A stretch of 64,000 bases of DNA from Acanthococcus lagerstroemiae (Eukaryota > Arthropoda > Insecta > Hemiptera > Eriococcidae). Shown in pieces: positions 54,600 through 64,000 of this stretch; within the stretch, counting starts at the first letter, position 1, and every line of letters begins with the position of its first letter. The stretch is taken from assembly GCA_031841125.1 (NCBI GenBank), contig CM063110.1, positions 11,845,626 through 11,909,625 on the forward strand, given 5' to 3'. The notes below the pieces were generated by a model, which saw only the letters and a program-made list of their open reading frames with translations, did no database searches and had not been told where the DNA came from. The position numbers and the translations under genes were made by a program.

Positions 54600-55534
54600 A
54601 CACATCCACCAACAGTAGATGACGACAATGAAAGTATTGGCCCAACCAGCAATGACGAGGTAGACAACGTGTTACAAGATTTTCGGTGTGACGAGGAAGG
54701 CCAAGACGACGAATATAATTCTGATGATGAGGAGGACTGCGATAATGCTGATACTGACGCAGGTTATGTGCAGGTTTTGAAGGTGCCTGCAACTTTGCAA
54801 GGCAAAGGCCAACGAGGTCAACCAAGCTACAGCTGGAAGGGGAAACCTCCAACTCGGAACACAAGGATTCCAGCCAGGTAACAAACCTGCAGCCCGGGGA
54901 ATTACAAGTGAACTTGCTCTGTGGGAACTGTTTTCCCCAGCTACAGTCATCGGTAATATTGTTATCCATACCAATCAAAAGGTTGATGAAGCGGTAATAA
55001 AAAAAAGCAAAAGACAAAGACGTGACATAAGAGAACCACACTAATTCAGCACAACTGCCTGCTCTTTTTACCCTATTCTATATCTCCGGAGCATTACATC
55101 AAAACCGAGTCCACATTCGCGATTTATTCATCTTGAAATATGGACTCCCATATTTCAGTGCTACAATGTTAGAGCAACGATTCGTTTTTTTAACTTCTTG
55201 CCTTCGTTTTGATAACAAATCCGTGCGCGCCAAAAAGATAAAAACTAATAAAATGGCCGCCATCCGTGAGGTCTGGGACCACGTAATCAACACCTTGAAA
55301 CAACTATGCACCCCTTCAGATTGTGTGACGACTGACGAACAAGTGCTTGGATTTCATGGAAAGTACGGATTTCGAATTTATATCCCAAATAAACCAGACA
55401 GGTATGGTCTAAAAATAGTAATGCTTTGCGATGCCAAGTCTTACTATATGGTGAATGCTGAGATGTGTACTGGAGCAGTATCAAAAACTGAAACTCAAGG
55501 TCCATCTACTAGTCTGATGCTGAAATATCATTGA
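54600..55534 (+). pseudogene. piggyBac-type transposase, N-terminal half
   Basis: First an acidic leader (54660-54780: DEEGQDDEYNSDDEEDCDNA), as in many piggyBac-derived proteins. Then WELFSPATVIGNIVIHTNQK, which resembles the 'F....I...I...TN.' entry to the transposase. From about 55064 one frame is open to 55534: YISGALHQNRVHIRDLFILK, TMLEQRFVFLTSCLRFDNKS, MAAIREVWDHV, CVTTDEQVLGFHGKYGF (first catalytic Asp, in DEQ), YIPNKPDRYGLKIVMLCDAK (second Asp, in CDAK). The third catalytic Asp and the C-terminal Cys-rich domain are missing. There is a frameshift between 54881 and 55064. No TTAA-flanked ends were found. Confidence 0.9.
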
Positions 55535-55599
55535 ATATCTTGTCCATTCTCGCTAGATGACCAGCATATTTCATTAAAAATTTTTAAATCGCGAAAACC

Positions 55600-56365
55600 A
55601 CCCTTTACATTTTGTTTTTATCCTAATTGTTTTTGCCCCCCCCCCGATTTGGTCTTTTATCCTTATCCACAACATACTTCTTTCCATTCCTATTTGAGTG
55701 GTCACCAGCTTCCTGATCAGTGCGTTGGTGAGTGACCAGGTCTGAGCCCCGTAGGTCAGGATCGGCAGGCCTGATTCGAGCATTTTGCTCTTTGAGACGA
55801 TATTCACACTTCCTTTGAATATTGACCTCATGGCCCAGTAGCCTTTCCACGCCTTGCTAATCCTCTTTCTTATTTCTTTCCCCATTTTATCCCGGTACGT
55901 GTATTCTTCGATTGGTTCCAGCTCCTGCCCTCCTATCCTGATATTTTCCCCGATTGTGTTGCTCATTGCCTTAGTTTTCGAAATGTTGACCTTAAGCGCT
56001 GCTTTGACCAGCCCGTCGAGCATCTCTTGCAACTCCCCTGTCTCCATTTATCAAGACGATGTCATCCGCGAATCTTAGGTAATTTAGATTTTTCCCATTA
56101 ATTTTGATGCCATTGTTTGCCCAATTTAAATTCCTGTATACATTTTCCAAAAGTACGTTTAACAGGTTTGGAGACAGAGGGGGTTTCCCTGTTTTACCCT
56201 TCTGTGTATAAGTTAAACACGGAGTCAGGCCTGTCCATATTCACGTATGCGCATGTTCCTCGATAAAACTCTTCCAATTCGAGCGTTCACTCCCTGGGTC
56301 CTCAGCTCGTGCTACAGGTATTTGTGATCAACGATGTCGAACGCTTTGCGGATGCAAAAAGCTAT
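55600..56365 (-). pseudogene. RTE-type LINE, reverse transcriptase to thumb, decayed
   Basis: Minus strand from 56365: IRKAFDIVDHKYL, stop, LRTQGVNARIGRVL, then QGNPLCLQT-like remains (from 'RQGDPLS' of the family). Then ORF 56047-55574: METGELQEMLDGLVKAALKV with NISKTKAM (NI.KTK block), EPIEEYTYRDKMGKEIRKRI, SKAWKGYWAMRSIFKGSV and LPILTYGAQTWSLTNAL. The 'FADD' active site region at 56050-56090 is degraded ('...DSRMTSS'). A C9 run at 55636-55644 lies in the C-terminal end. Confidence 0.88.
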
Positions 56366-58080
56366 TTAGCAAGTTAATAAAAAATGCGTCTTGAGAGTTG
56401 AGAAATTCTAGAGACGAGATTTTTGGAAGTCACAGGTCTTTCGCTTTTCACTTCTTCTGTTCCACCTTCAAGAGATGAGAAGACATTTTTTCGCCCTCAC
56501 CCCCCGCTCCGAAAACCTTTCGCACACCACTGTGAATAAGCCCATTGTTCTAGAAACCCATCATGAGCTTCGTTTGACAAGATCAACCATGACGTCACCT
56601 AATAACCGCATGGGACCAAATTAAATCCACATCGGTGTACGCTGGCTTGCCGGTTCGAGCGATTGAAGGGGCAAGAGTATGCGACGCTCAAATATTTTTT
56701 TTCGTCGATACGACCTGTACGTTATTTCTATTACCTGTATGAAGTTATACGACACTTTTTGCATAATTTCGGAAAAATATTATTGGCGGTTCAGAGGTAA
56801 CGGAGTAGCGGAATCGATTTAGAGTCGTACTCTGCCTACGCAATGATCGATTGTATCGGCCGACGTGTTGGTAATGAGGATAGTCGTGCTGAAAAGGTGC
56901 TAGCGATAATTAGAATAATTTCGAGCGAAAACCTCGATAAGAAACGACTTCAAGAATAATAACGCGTGGTCAGGCCAAGTTAAAATAATATCCATACATC
57001 ACGCCATTGGCACTTTCGGCGGACTCGGTCATTAACGGTTATCCATTGTAAAGCAGTAATCATCAACACGAACGAACGAGTTGCCCGTGCCCGACTCGCT
57101 GGGTTCCCCGTCGTAAAAATAAATTCGTGAAAAGGGATTCTCAAAAAACCAATTCGGCGATGACGTTCGGGTGTTGTACCCTTCGGGAAGTTTGAAAACG
57201 CGTTCGTCGTCCTCGACTGCGAAAGCGAGCTCTGACTGCGGAAGAAACGTGAATAAATCGAAAATGAATTAGAACTGACATTTGTAAAAATTAGCATACG
57301 TAATTACCGAACTCACTCGTCAGCGCCGAAGACGTGTACGTGTATAAATATATTTTCAAATTCCATTTCTCATCGGACGGGCGCCTGACTGCGTGTCAGC
57401 GGCGAATGTTGGATAAACACCGGAGTTCGAATGGAACACAGTCTGTAATAAAAATTATAAACAAGACAGAAATGCCTTTACCATAACAAACATTTCCCTG
57501 CTTAATGAATGACCAGATCCTGATGTGTATGTATTTCTGTATACGAGTCTCTCTCGCTCTCTCTCTCTCCTTCTGACTCGGCGATGTGATGTTCTTCCAT
57601 ACATTTTTCACTCTTTTAATTAGGCAACTGCTGTTAACGTTTTCCCTAATTTGAGGTCGTCATTTATCGAGAATACTGTAGACAGTTCAGTTTCAGTCGA
57701 CAGACCAAGGGTCGAGAGCAGCGTGGAGGAAACGAGATTAGCTCGACTCGAGAGATACGTGCAAATTTAACCTGATTCTAACTTCCAGCAGCTGGAGTTA
57801 ACTGGCCAAACTCTACATGTGTGCAGGTGGCTCTGATACGTAAAATCTGCGCGAAATTTGCAGATTTACTCAAACGCGTTATTTTTGAAATCAACAAGAT
57901 GTGTGCAGTACAAGATCGTTGTTAGGAAGTTTCTGTGGGGGATGCGGGAGAGGGTAGGCAGCACAAATGACGACTGATTTCGTTAAGATTAAAAAAGTTA
58001 CGTCGCATTCAGAGCCGACATTTTTGGGTGGGGGGGGAGAGGAAATGAAGACAGCTCTTGAAAATGCCAATTCAATCTTT
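56366..58080. other. Spacer with a CpG-containing, non-repetitive island
   Basis: 56570-57800 has no recognised repeat, frequent CpG and many AT-core words. A (CT)n microsatellite lies at 57546-57571. The minus-strand ORF 56980-57297 (105 codons) has no recognised domain. It is a candidate for host regulatory or intronic sequence. Confidence 0.4.
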
Positions 58081-58084
58081 TTAA

Positions 58085-59640
58085 ATTTTTAATTTTAAGC
58101 TAGGGGGCTTCGCCCCTTGGTCGCTTCGCAGCCCAACCTCCCGCGCGCCTCGACCGACCATCTCAGTCCTCAGTGTTTGGTCTAAAACTTTTGTTCCTAA
58201 ATTGATGTTTGCTTTGCGCTTCTTTTGCTCTCCCTCTATCAGCGGTCCTCAATCTTCCACCATGAACCCCCTTCCATCCTTTCTTCATCACGAGCCTCCT
58301 CCTCCACCACGACCCCGTCGTTCACCACGGTCGCTGTTCGCCTCCACGGTCACACTTCAGTTGCACCCCTCCTCCGTCACAAACTCCTCCCCCACAACGG
58401 CCATAATCTCCTACCAGAGGCTTCAGTGCGCACTCCATGGTCTTTTACCTCCGCAGTATCCCCCCTGCAGCCCGTTCTTTCTGCACATCCGGGTAGGCCC
58501 TCTCCCTTGGACTTCCTCCTCACCTCTACAATCATCAACCACCACAACCGACCCTCACTACCTGAGTCTTAATCTCTTCATATTACCCTCTCCCTCGATC
58601 CATGACTTTCTCCATCCACAGCTTTTCTCCCACATGGCACCCTCTGTCCATCCCTCCGATCATTACTCAGTCCTCCACATAGTCTCCCCCCATCACCCTC
58701 TTCCACTTGGGGTGCCCTCCCCCGTTGACCACCTCCACACCACTATGGGCTTCATTTCTGTTCACGTAACACACCCCCACCAAGACCTCTTCACCCATCA
58801 CTACGCCCTTCCCAATTGCGACCATAATCGCTCGCTACAGCCTTCCCTTTCCACTGCTCTTTCTCTGCGGCCTCCTCGTCCCAACTCCCTCGAAGATTCC
58901 CTGGTCCTCCACTCAGGAGCTCCCGCCACCATGACCACCCTTCCCCTTCAGACCCCCACCACCAGCCTCTCTCGCACCATGGCTTTCATTTCTCTCCTAT
59001 GTGCCTCTTTCACCCAGGACTTCCTCCTCCATCAGGACCTCTTACTCACCATTACCCTCACACCCGGGGCCTTTATCTCCCTCTACAGTCCCCACCGCCA
59101 CCGTGGTTTTCCTCTCCTTCAGGAGCTTTCTCCTTCACCATGAGTACCTCTTATACCCCCGGGCTCTTATCCACTAAAGTTTTACTGCCCCTCCAAGACC
59201 CTCACTCACAAATACCTCCTCCTTCCTCAATGGCCGCCCTCTCCTACCAAGGATTTCCTCCACCACGAGGACCCTTCACCCACCACTACCCCCTGGGCTT
59301 CATCTCCCTTCACAGCCCTCTCCTCACTATGGTCCTCCAACCCCCTTGAAGATCCTTGGCCATCCACCCAGGAGCTCTCACAACCAAGACCACCCCTCCC
59401 CCTGAGAGCTCTTCCCCCTCAGGACCCCACCCTGCCACCAGCCTCTCCCGCACCATGGCCATTTCTCTCCCCGGTCCCCTCTCTCACCAAGGACTTTCTT
59501 CTCCTCCAGGTCCTCTTACTCATCTTAACCCCCACCCCACCCAGAGCCTCCATCTCCGTCCACAGCTCACGCCCCCGCAGGGGCACTCCTCCCCTTTCAG
59601 GAGCTCCCACCTCAACGATGAACCCCCTCCTGAGGGTAGG
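58085..59640 (+). repeat. Pyrimidine-rich degenerate tandem array, ~1.5 kb
   Basis: The plus strand is strongly C and T rich. Long loosely repeated segments recur: 58917-59120 matches 59388-59590 (period about 470; shared 'CACCAGCCTCTC.CGCACCAT', 'TTTCTCTCC', 'CAGGACTT'), and 58720-58830 matches 59225-59320 ('GGGCTTCAT.TC', 'CTTCACCCA.CACTAC'). The 313-codon ORF (58202-59143) and its neighbours come from lack of stops in C/T-rich sequence. They contain mostly Pro, Ser, Leu, His and Thr and no domain. The array begins beside 'GGGGGCTTCGCCCC' and ends with the repeat shared with 4.8-4.97 kb. Confidence 0.65.
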
Positions 59641-59690
59641 CTACCTCTGGAAAATTGAGCAATTAAGGGGCGGGATAGGCAACCCGCATA
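59631..59690. repeat. Third copy of the 'GAGGGTAGGCTACC' unit
   Basis: 'CTGAGGGTAGGCTACCTCTG' followed by 'GAAAATTGAGCAAT' and 'GGCAACCCGC', as at 4766-4830 and 4936-4970. Confidence 0.7.
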
Positions 59691-59949
59691 AACCATGTTC
59701 GCGAAGTCGGCGACGGACTGTTGGAGAATTCGCAGGTGTGTTACGAAAGAAATTCACTTCCCCAGCTATTCTATTTGATGTTAAATAAGGATCTCGCATC
59801 GCTATTCTCGGAATATTTCTATCCTCTCTGACAAAACTGTAGCTCTTGGACGGCCAGATCGGGGTCTGTGGATGCTTTCGAGTTTTGGTGGGTTTCGAAG
59901 TACCTTGATTATCTGACCAGGGGCTCCTTGCTTAGCACGTTGAGTACCA

Positions 59950-60599
59950 TGTCATTCACCGGTGGGTGACAGACTCCACGTTTATAAACTGGTACATCTG
60001 CGACATTTCGCAAAGGAAGCACAATAGGAAGAAACTGGTAATGAAAGTTATTGCTATTCACCGATAGAGTGCGTTTCCGCATGTGAGAGCCGAATTTTTC
60101 ATCCCCAGAATAAAATAATGCCTCAACTTTCGGACCAAGAAAAGTGTGTTTTTAGTTATTGAAATATACTATTGGCTATGTTCAGGCATAGGAAATGTTC
60201 GTGATCCGGTTGTTCTCAGACTTTGTCTGATTTAAAAAAAACAAAAACTTCATTTTATCTCGTAATTTTGCGGAGGATTTCAAGAAGTGTAATCCTTGTC
60301 TATTCTCACTGACCTGTTATCCTCAAGGAGGCATGTTTAGAAGACCCCGTATCTTCATTTTCAATTTCTCTAGTTCATTTTAGCCTATCTGCAGCATTTT
60401 TTCTTTCAACTATACTTTTTATCAAAATTTTCAAACTGTCAGGCTCACGGGAACCTCGAGGGCGGGGCATCTGTCTCCCGCCAAAAAGGATTGCATATGC
60501 ATCTAGAACCTCGCATACCAAGTTTCAGCCATCCCTGTTCACTACAACCCCTGGTACAGCTTTTAAGGAACCCTCAATGTCACCCACCGGTGGATGACA
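59950..60599. repeat. Two copies of a 22-bp palindrome around CACCGGTGG, 628 bp apart
   Basis: 59950-59971 and 60578-60599. Each is itself almost a perfect inverted repeat (TGTCA, then YYCACCGGTGGRT, then GACA). One copy is the reverse complement of the other with one mismatch. The right copy lies about 20 bases from where RTE coding sequence breaks off. The DNA between has no ORF of note. Confidence 0.75.
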
Positions 60600-60619
60600 C
60601 GTCACTGTTTTGAATGCTA

Positions 60620-60835
60620 CACTAAAAAATATCTCGGAGTTAGCTAGCGCATCCCAGATCCTGTGGTGAAGGACGGAGTCAAAGGCTTTATTGTAGTCAA
60701 CCAAGAGTACGTGTAGGTCGAAGTCATATTCCTTACTCTTCTCAGTCAATTGGTTGATGGCGTGGATGTGGTCAATAGTCACATACCCCTCCTGGAACCC
60801 CGCCTGCCCCACATGGCGAAATGCCACGACTGTTG
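60620..60835 (-). pseudogene. RTE-type LINE, reverse transcriptase first half
   Basis: Minus strand: VGQAGFQEGYVTIDHIHAIN, then QLTEKSKEYDFDLHVLLVDY, then NKAFDSVLHHRIWDALAN. 'QAGFR.G.ST.DHI' and 'VDY.KAFDSV.H..IW..L' are RT blocks including the first catalytic Asp (VDY). Similarity stops abruptly near 60640, where a segment with the 22-bp palindrome begins. The ORF continues into it without meaning. Confidence 0.88.
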
Positions 60836-60837
60836 GA

Positions 60838-61130
60838 TACCAGGGAGGAAACTATAGGGGATGTGGGGGTTGAAACATCCCCTCCCCTAAATAATTTGGC
60901 AGTCGGCAAATTTTGAACCTGTTCATTTGAATCTTTCATTTCTTATGAATGTTTGTTCGTTTATTTTATTTATTATTTTTTTTTTTCAATTAAAATATAT
61001 TTCGATTAGAAAATGGGCAAATTTTTAATTTTTTTTTAAATTTTGTCGGCGAATTTTTAGTTAAGAGAAATATTTATCGGCAAGTTTTTCTTTTCCACCT
61101 CCCTGAACTGAAAGTTAGATTTCGTTTCTG
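60838..61130 (+). repeat. Dispersed repeat family E, copy 1
   Basis: 'TGAAACATCCCC', 'AATAATTTG', 'GTCGGCAAATTTT', 'CTGTTCATTTGAAT', 'TTTTGTCGG.GAATTTTTAG', 'CGGCAA.TTTTTCTT' and 'AACTGAAAGT' occur here and in the same order at 61798-62070. Non-coding. Confidence 0.8.
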
Positions 61131-61139
61131 AAAATGGAG

Positions 61140-61795
61140 TACCCTGGACTCCTGTCAGAGACTAGTCAGTCAAGCTGAGTATCGAACGTGATCTGAAAGG
61201 TTGATATAAAGCTGAGATGTGGAAGACATTTCGAAAATCTGAAAGTCAGTAGCAAACGTTGAATTTCGAATTTCAATGACTATTCGGTTTTTACTAGATT
61301 CCTTGTTTGACCTAGAGCCTAAACTTTGAAAAAGTTGAACATTTTGATTAAAATCTAAAACTTGAAAGCGAAAGACTTATTTTCCAATGTCACAAGCTGA
61401 ATCCGATAGCAAATGTCCTATTATTTAATTTACGAGCTTTGGTCCTGGTGAATATAGGAGGGAAATTTAGTCCGGAACAAAAGTCAAAACTCTGTGTTTT
61501 ACCTTTCTGAACAAAAGGGAGCTTGTGGCCCGGATTCTCCTAATCCGATTGACCTGAAACTCTTTTTTTTTTTGATTTTATTGGAAACAATTTAGGGCAC
61601 GAATCAGGAAATTCAGAAAAAAATATCACCAAGAGTAAATAACGACCACCTTAATGTGTAAAGGAAGTTGTGTGTTCCTCTCAAGTATTCCTAACATCAT
61701 CCTTCCAGCTTACCCTCCCAGACTAGGGTATTCATATGTAGGCAAATTGTAGGCAAATGTGAGTGCTTGGGGAAAAAGGTTCCAACCTGCATTTG
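61140..61795. other. Spacer, nothing recognised
   Basis: No protein family or known repeat seen between the two family E copies. Confidence 0.35.
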
Positions 61796-61797
61796 CA

Positions 61798-62070
61798 GAG
61801 ACGGAACTATGGGAAGGGGGGGTGAAACATCCCCCCAATAATTTGCAGGTCGGCAAATTTTAAAACTGTTCATTTGAATTTTTCATTTTCTAAGAACGTT
61901 TGTTTCTTTGTTTGTTTTTTTTTTTCAATTAAAAAATATTTGGAACAATAAATCGGCAAATTTTCAAATTTAAAAATATTTTGTCGGTGAATTTTTAGTT
62001 TTCAAAAAATATTTGGCGGCAAATTTTTCTTCTCCCCCCCCCCCCAAACTGAAAGTCAAGTTTCTTCTCT
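61798..62070 (+). repeat. Dispersed repeat family E, copy 2
   Basis: Collinear with 60838-61130. Includes a C12 run (62034-62045) where the other copy has a mixed pyrimidine stretch. Confidence 0.8.
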
Positions 62071-62379
62071 GTTGGATACAATTTACGTACGTATTTTTTA
62101 AGATTTTAAAGAAAATTTTTCGTTTGATGACAGACCAATTGTTCTGTAATTTATTATTGTTTTGCATGTTGTTCCCTTTTTTGTTGAGGGGGATTATTTC
62201 AGATAGACACCACTGATGGGGGACCTACCCTATCAAACACATTAAAAAGTCTTGTTAGAGGTTTCTCCAAAGACTCCTATAAAGGTTTCAGATGCTCATT
62301 TTCGATATTCTCTGAAAAGTTACACTGAAACACAGCGAGCGAACGATTGAGAACTGATTTGGCACACTGATCCCAAATA

Positions 62380-63685
62380 CGTGCTTTCAAAATGTCCCTT
62401 CCACTTACGGTTCCCTCGTAATTGACTTTAAGACACGTATAATATTCAATGAACTTGTATTTCAGTTCCTACGCGTTTAAATTAATATCAATGCTTATTT
62501 TACCTTTGTCCGCGATCTGGCCCGAGATAGATAATCAAATTACGAGGACCGCTCACTCTCATTACGAGTATCAACAGCTCTTCAAATAATCGCCCGTATC
62601 GCAGTAACAACCGATCGATCTTCGATCGTTTATAAATTTAATTTGCTCCGTTTGTAACCTTTTGCCTCGTAAGACCTCTTATAATTATTCGGATATGGTC
62701 GGGCCACCCTCGACTCGGGCACACAAGTTGAGTGTACACGTCCACCTTCGATTGTCATTTTCTTCACGCTTCTTCTCGGCAATAGCTTAACCAATAAACG
62801 ATAACGCCGAGTCGAAGTCCGTTCGATTAACCCCGAGCGAGATCGCGTATCTCGTGGCGCTCGATCCGAACACGAAATTTCAACGGCCAGTTATTGATTT
62901 CGAAAAATACGAAGAATTGAAGGACAAAAAAAAATAGTTAACTAGGAAAAAAACTCCGAATTACGCGGAGAAGAGGCGAACATTTGGGCCCTTTGTTGGG
63001 GCAGCGTGCGGTAATCAAATAGAAGAAGAGCCGAAGATAATCCCTCGCACGCTGTGTTAAGGCCTAAGCGATACGCGGCGCGAAAAGAAACAATACGTAA
63101 ACTTGAAAACAAAAGCCATCCCGATTGATGCTCGAATTCGGATGAATAGAAAAGGGGCGCAACCAGTTCCCCCGCCCTTGAAATTTGAATGCGAATTAAC
63201 CCCGCGCCGGGCCGCGGCGAAGCCCGCCAGGAAGCCAACAGTACGGTTTTTCATTGTGCTAAATACTACGGCGTACGGCATTTAAAACATTAGCATAATG
63301 ATAATGGTAACGAAAAACTTAAACAGTAAATCGTAATTACGCGGGAGTTGGCCGGTCCTTTTTTTGTTTTTCGCTAGAATGAAAATCGCGCGGGGAGGTG
63401 CCGCGCTCGACTGCCAGTTCGCGGGGCGACTGCCGGCGGCGCATTTGACGCGAGTGCGGCCTCGGTGTGATCCACATGGCGACGTGAAGTGGCTGCAAAA
63501 TAGCCTGCATCGAGAGCTACACTCGAAAGTAACGAGTGCCAGCTTCGCTCTGCAGGCAGCAAAAAAAGCATATTTGGGCAAGTGAGAGGGAGGCGGGGAG
63601 GGTCAGGAACGTGTAACTGCCAACTCAATTTTCTCAAAATACCATCTCTGTAATGTGGAATCATACCCGGAATAAATTTCAATTA
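62380..63685. other. Non-repetitive, CpG-rich island
   Basis: The most CpG-rich stretch of the window, with a GC-rich part at 63160-63590. Homeodomain-like cores (TAATTA, AATTACG, TTTATAAATTTAAT) and CGATCGATC words are frequent. ORFs of 60-102 codons overlap on both strands and show no domain. It is a candidate for host regulatory sequence or a first-exon region; this is inference. Confidence 0.4.
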
Positions 63686-63689
63686 ATCA

Positions 63690-63835
63690 AAGAGACCCCA
63701 CCCCTTGCTCGGTAGGATTGTACCGAGACATAATCAGACATAAAAAGGCATATAATATAAAAGAAGAGCAATAAAGCATAAAAAAGACGTAATCGTACAT
63801 AATAGGACGTACTAGTTGATTATGCAGTGTTGTCT
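63690..63835 (-). repeat. 'TTATGTC' word-rich repeat
   Basis: On the minus strand, repeated words such as 'TTATGTACGATTACGTC', 'TTTTTATGTCTGATTATGTC' resemble 4850-4905 on the plus strand. Both places carry several 'TTATG' + 'C' units. Confidence 0.4.
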
Positions 63836-63891
63836 TATCAAGCGATTTTTTTTCTTTGATGAAGGGGAGCGGGGCAGAAATTAGGATTTTA

Positions 63892-64000
63892 ATGTGAAAA
63901 CCGCTATAGTAAGACTTATTTATAAAAAGAGCATTCAAATTGTTCCGGGGAACTACAGGCCAATTGCGATACTCTCTGCATTAGAGAAAATACTAGAAAA
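63892..64000 (+). pseudogene. LINE reverse transcriptase, start of RT, cut by the window edge
   Basis: The final 100 bases read AIVRLIYKKSIQIVPGNYRP then IAILSALEKILE. 'NYRPI.ILS.L.KI.EK' is RT block 1-2 of non-LTR elements (Jockey/CR1-like wording). It is open to the window end, so intactness cannot be judged. Upstream of 63892 no coding is recognisable, so the copy is probably 5' truncated. Confidence 0.75.

Noticed and set aside
58202..59143. 313-codon ORF on the plus strand
   Set aside because: Lies in C/T-rich degenerate repeat; composition dominated by Pro, Ser, Leu, His and Thr, no domain, and several frames are open for the same reason.
63057..63682. Small ORFs in the GC-rich island near the right end
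   Set aside because: Open on both strands at once and without domain; GC-rich sequence has few stops.

Overview
This is a window of animal nuclear DNA with no bacterial features: no operons, no ribosome binding sites, no long host ORF. The mobile elements recognised (RTE, R1-like, LOA-like and I-like LINEs, piggyBac, MULE, hAT-type elements, a tRNA-derived SINE) and the many short elements starting near 'GCGTAGC' or 'CAGAGGCGG' fit an arthropod, most likely an insect. A hemipteran is a guess that the sequence cannot settle. No rRNA gene, functional tRNA gene or CRISPR array was seen, and no complete host gene can be supported. The only hint of a host gene is a possible 3'-terminal coding exon with a poly(A) signal in the first 300 bases.

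Layout. 0.8-2.6 kb: a degenerate ~130-bp repeat, interrupted by a SINE copy (2117-2323) with a target-site duplication (TSD), plus a dispersed repeat (1345-1645). 5-10.5 kb: an RTE scrap, more of the ~130-bp repeat, a hAT-like MITE (8141-8421) and a cluster of four copies of a 14-bp motif (9138-9365). 10.5-16.6 kb: R1-type 3'-UTR-like sequence, two RTE pieces, and a non-autonomous hAT element (14095-14733) with perfect 20-bp TIRs and a perfect 8-bp TSD. 16.7-18.4 kb: non-repetitive sequence with many CpGs. 18.5-21.4 kb: an internally deleted MULE, then an R1-like 3' fragment carrying a second SINE and bracketed by a perfect 24-bp direct repeat. 22-28 kb: mostly AT-rich spacer, with a six-unit ~130-bp array (25185-25880) and a 145-bp MITE. 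28.4-29.9 kb: a decayed RTE LINE and a 260-bp fold-back element. 31-34.3 kb: dispersed repeats and two MITEs. 37.3-40.9 kb: a LOA-like LINE lying inside a degenerate 'AAGACTCTTC' repeat tract. 43-45.5 kb: a hairpin element and a second R1-like fragment. 48.3-50.3 kb: an I-like LINE tail, then an RTE copy split by a MITE and by another LINE tail. 51.6-56.4 kb: a LOA-like tail, an R1-like tail, three RTE fragments and a piggyBac transposase relic. 58.2-59.6 kb: a pyrimidine-rich degenerate array. 60-62 kb: another RTE fragment beside two copies of a 22-bp palindrome, and a duplicated ~270-bp repeat. The window ends inside another reverse transcriptase.

Every transposon protein seen here is truncated, frameshifted or carries stops, so the region reads as a graveyard of nested insertions. 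Between the elements are islands of non-repetitive, CpG-containing sequence (about 6.2-6.8, 11.1-11.6, 16.7-18.4, 41.6-42.6, 50.6-51.4, 56.6-57.8 and 62.4-63.6 kb). These are the best places to look for host regulatory DNA. All homology calls come from reading the sequence by eye; no database search was run.
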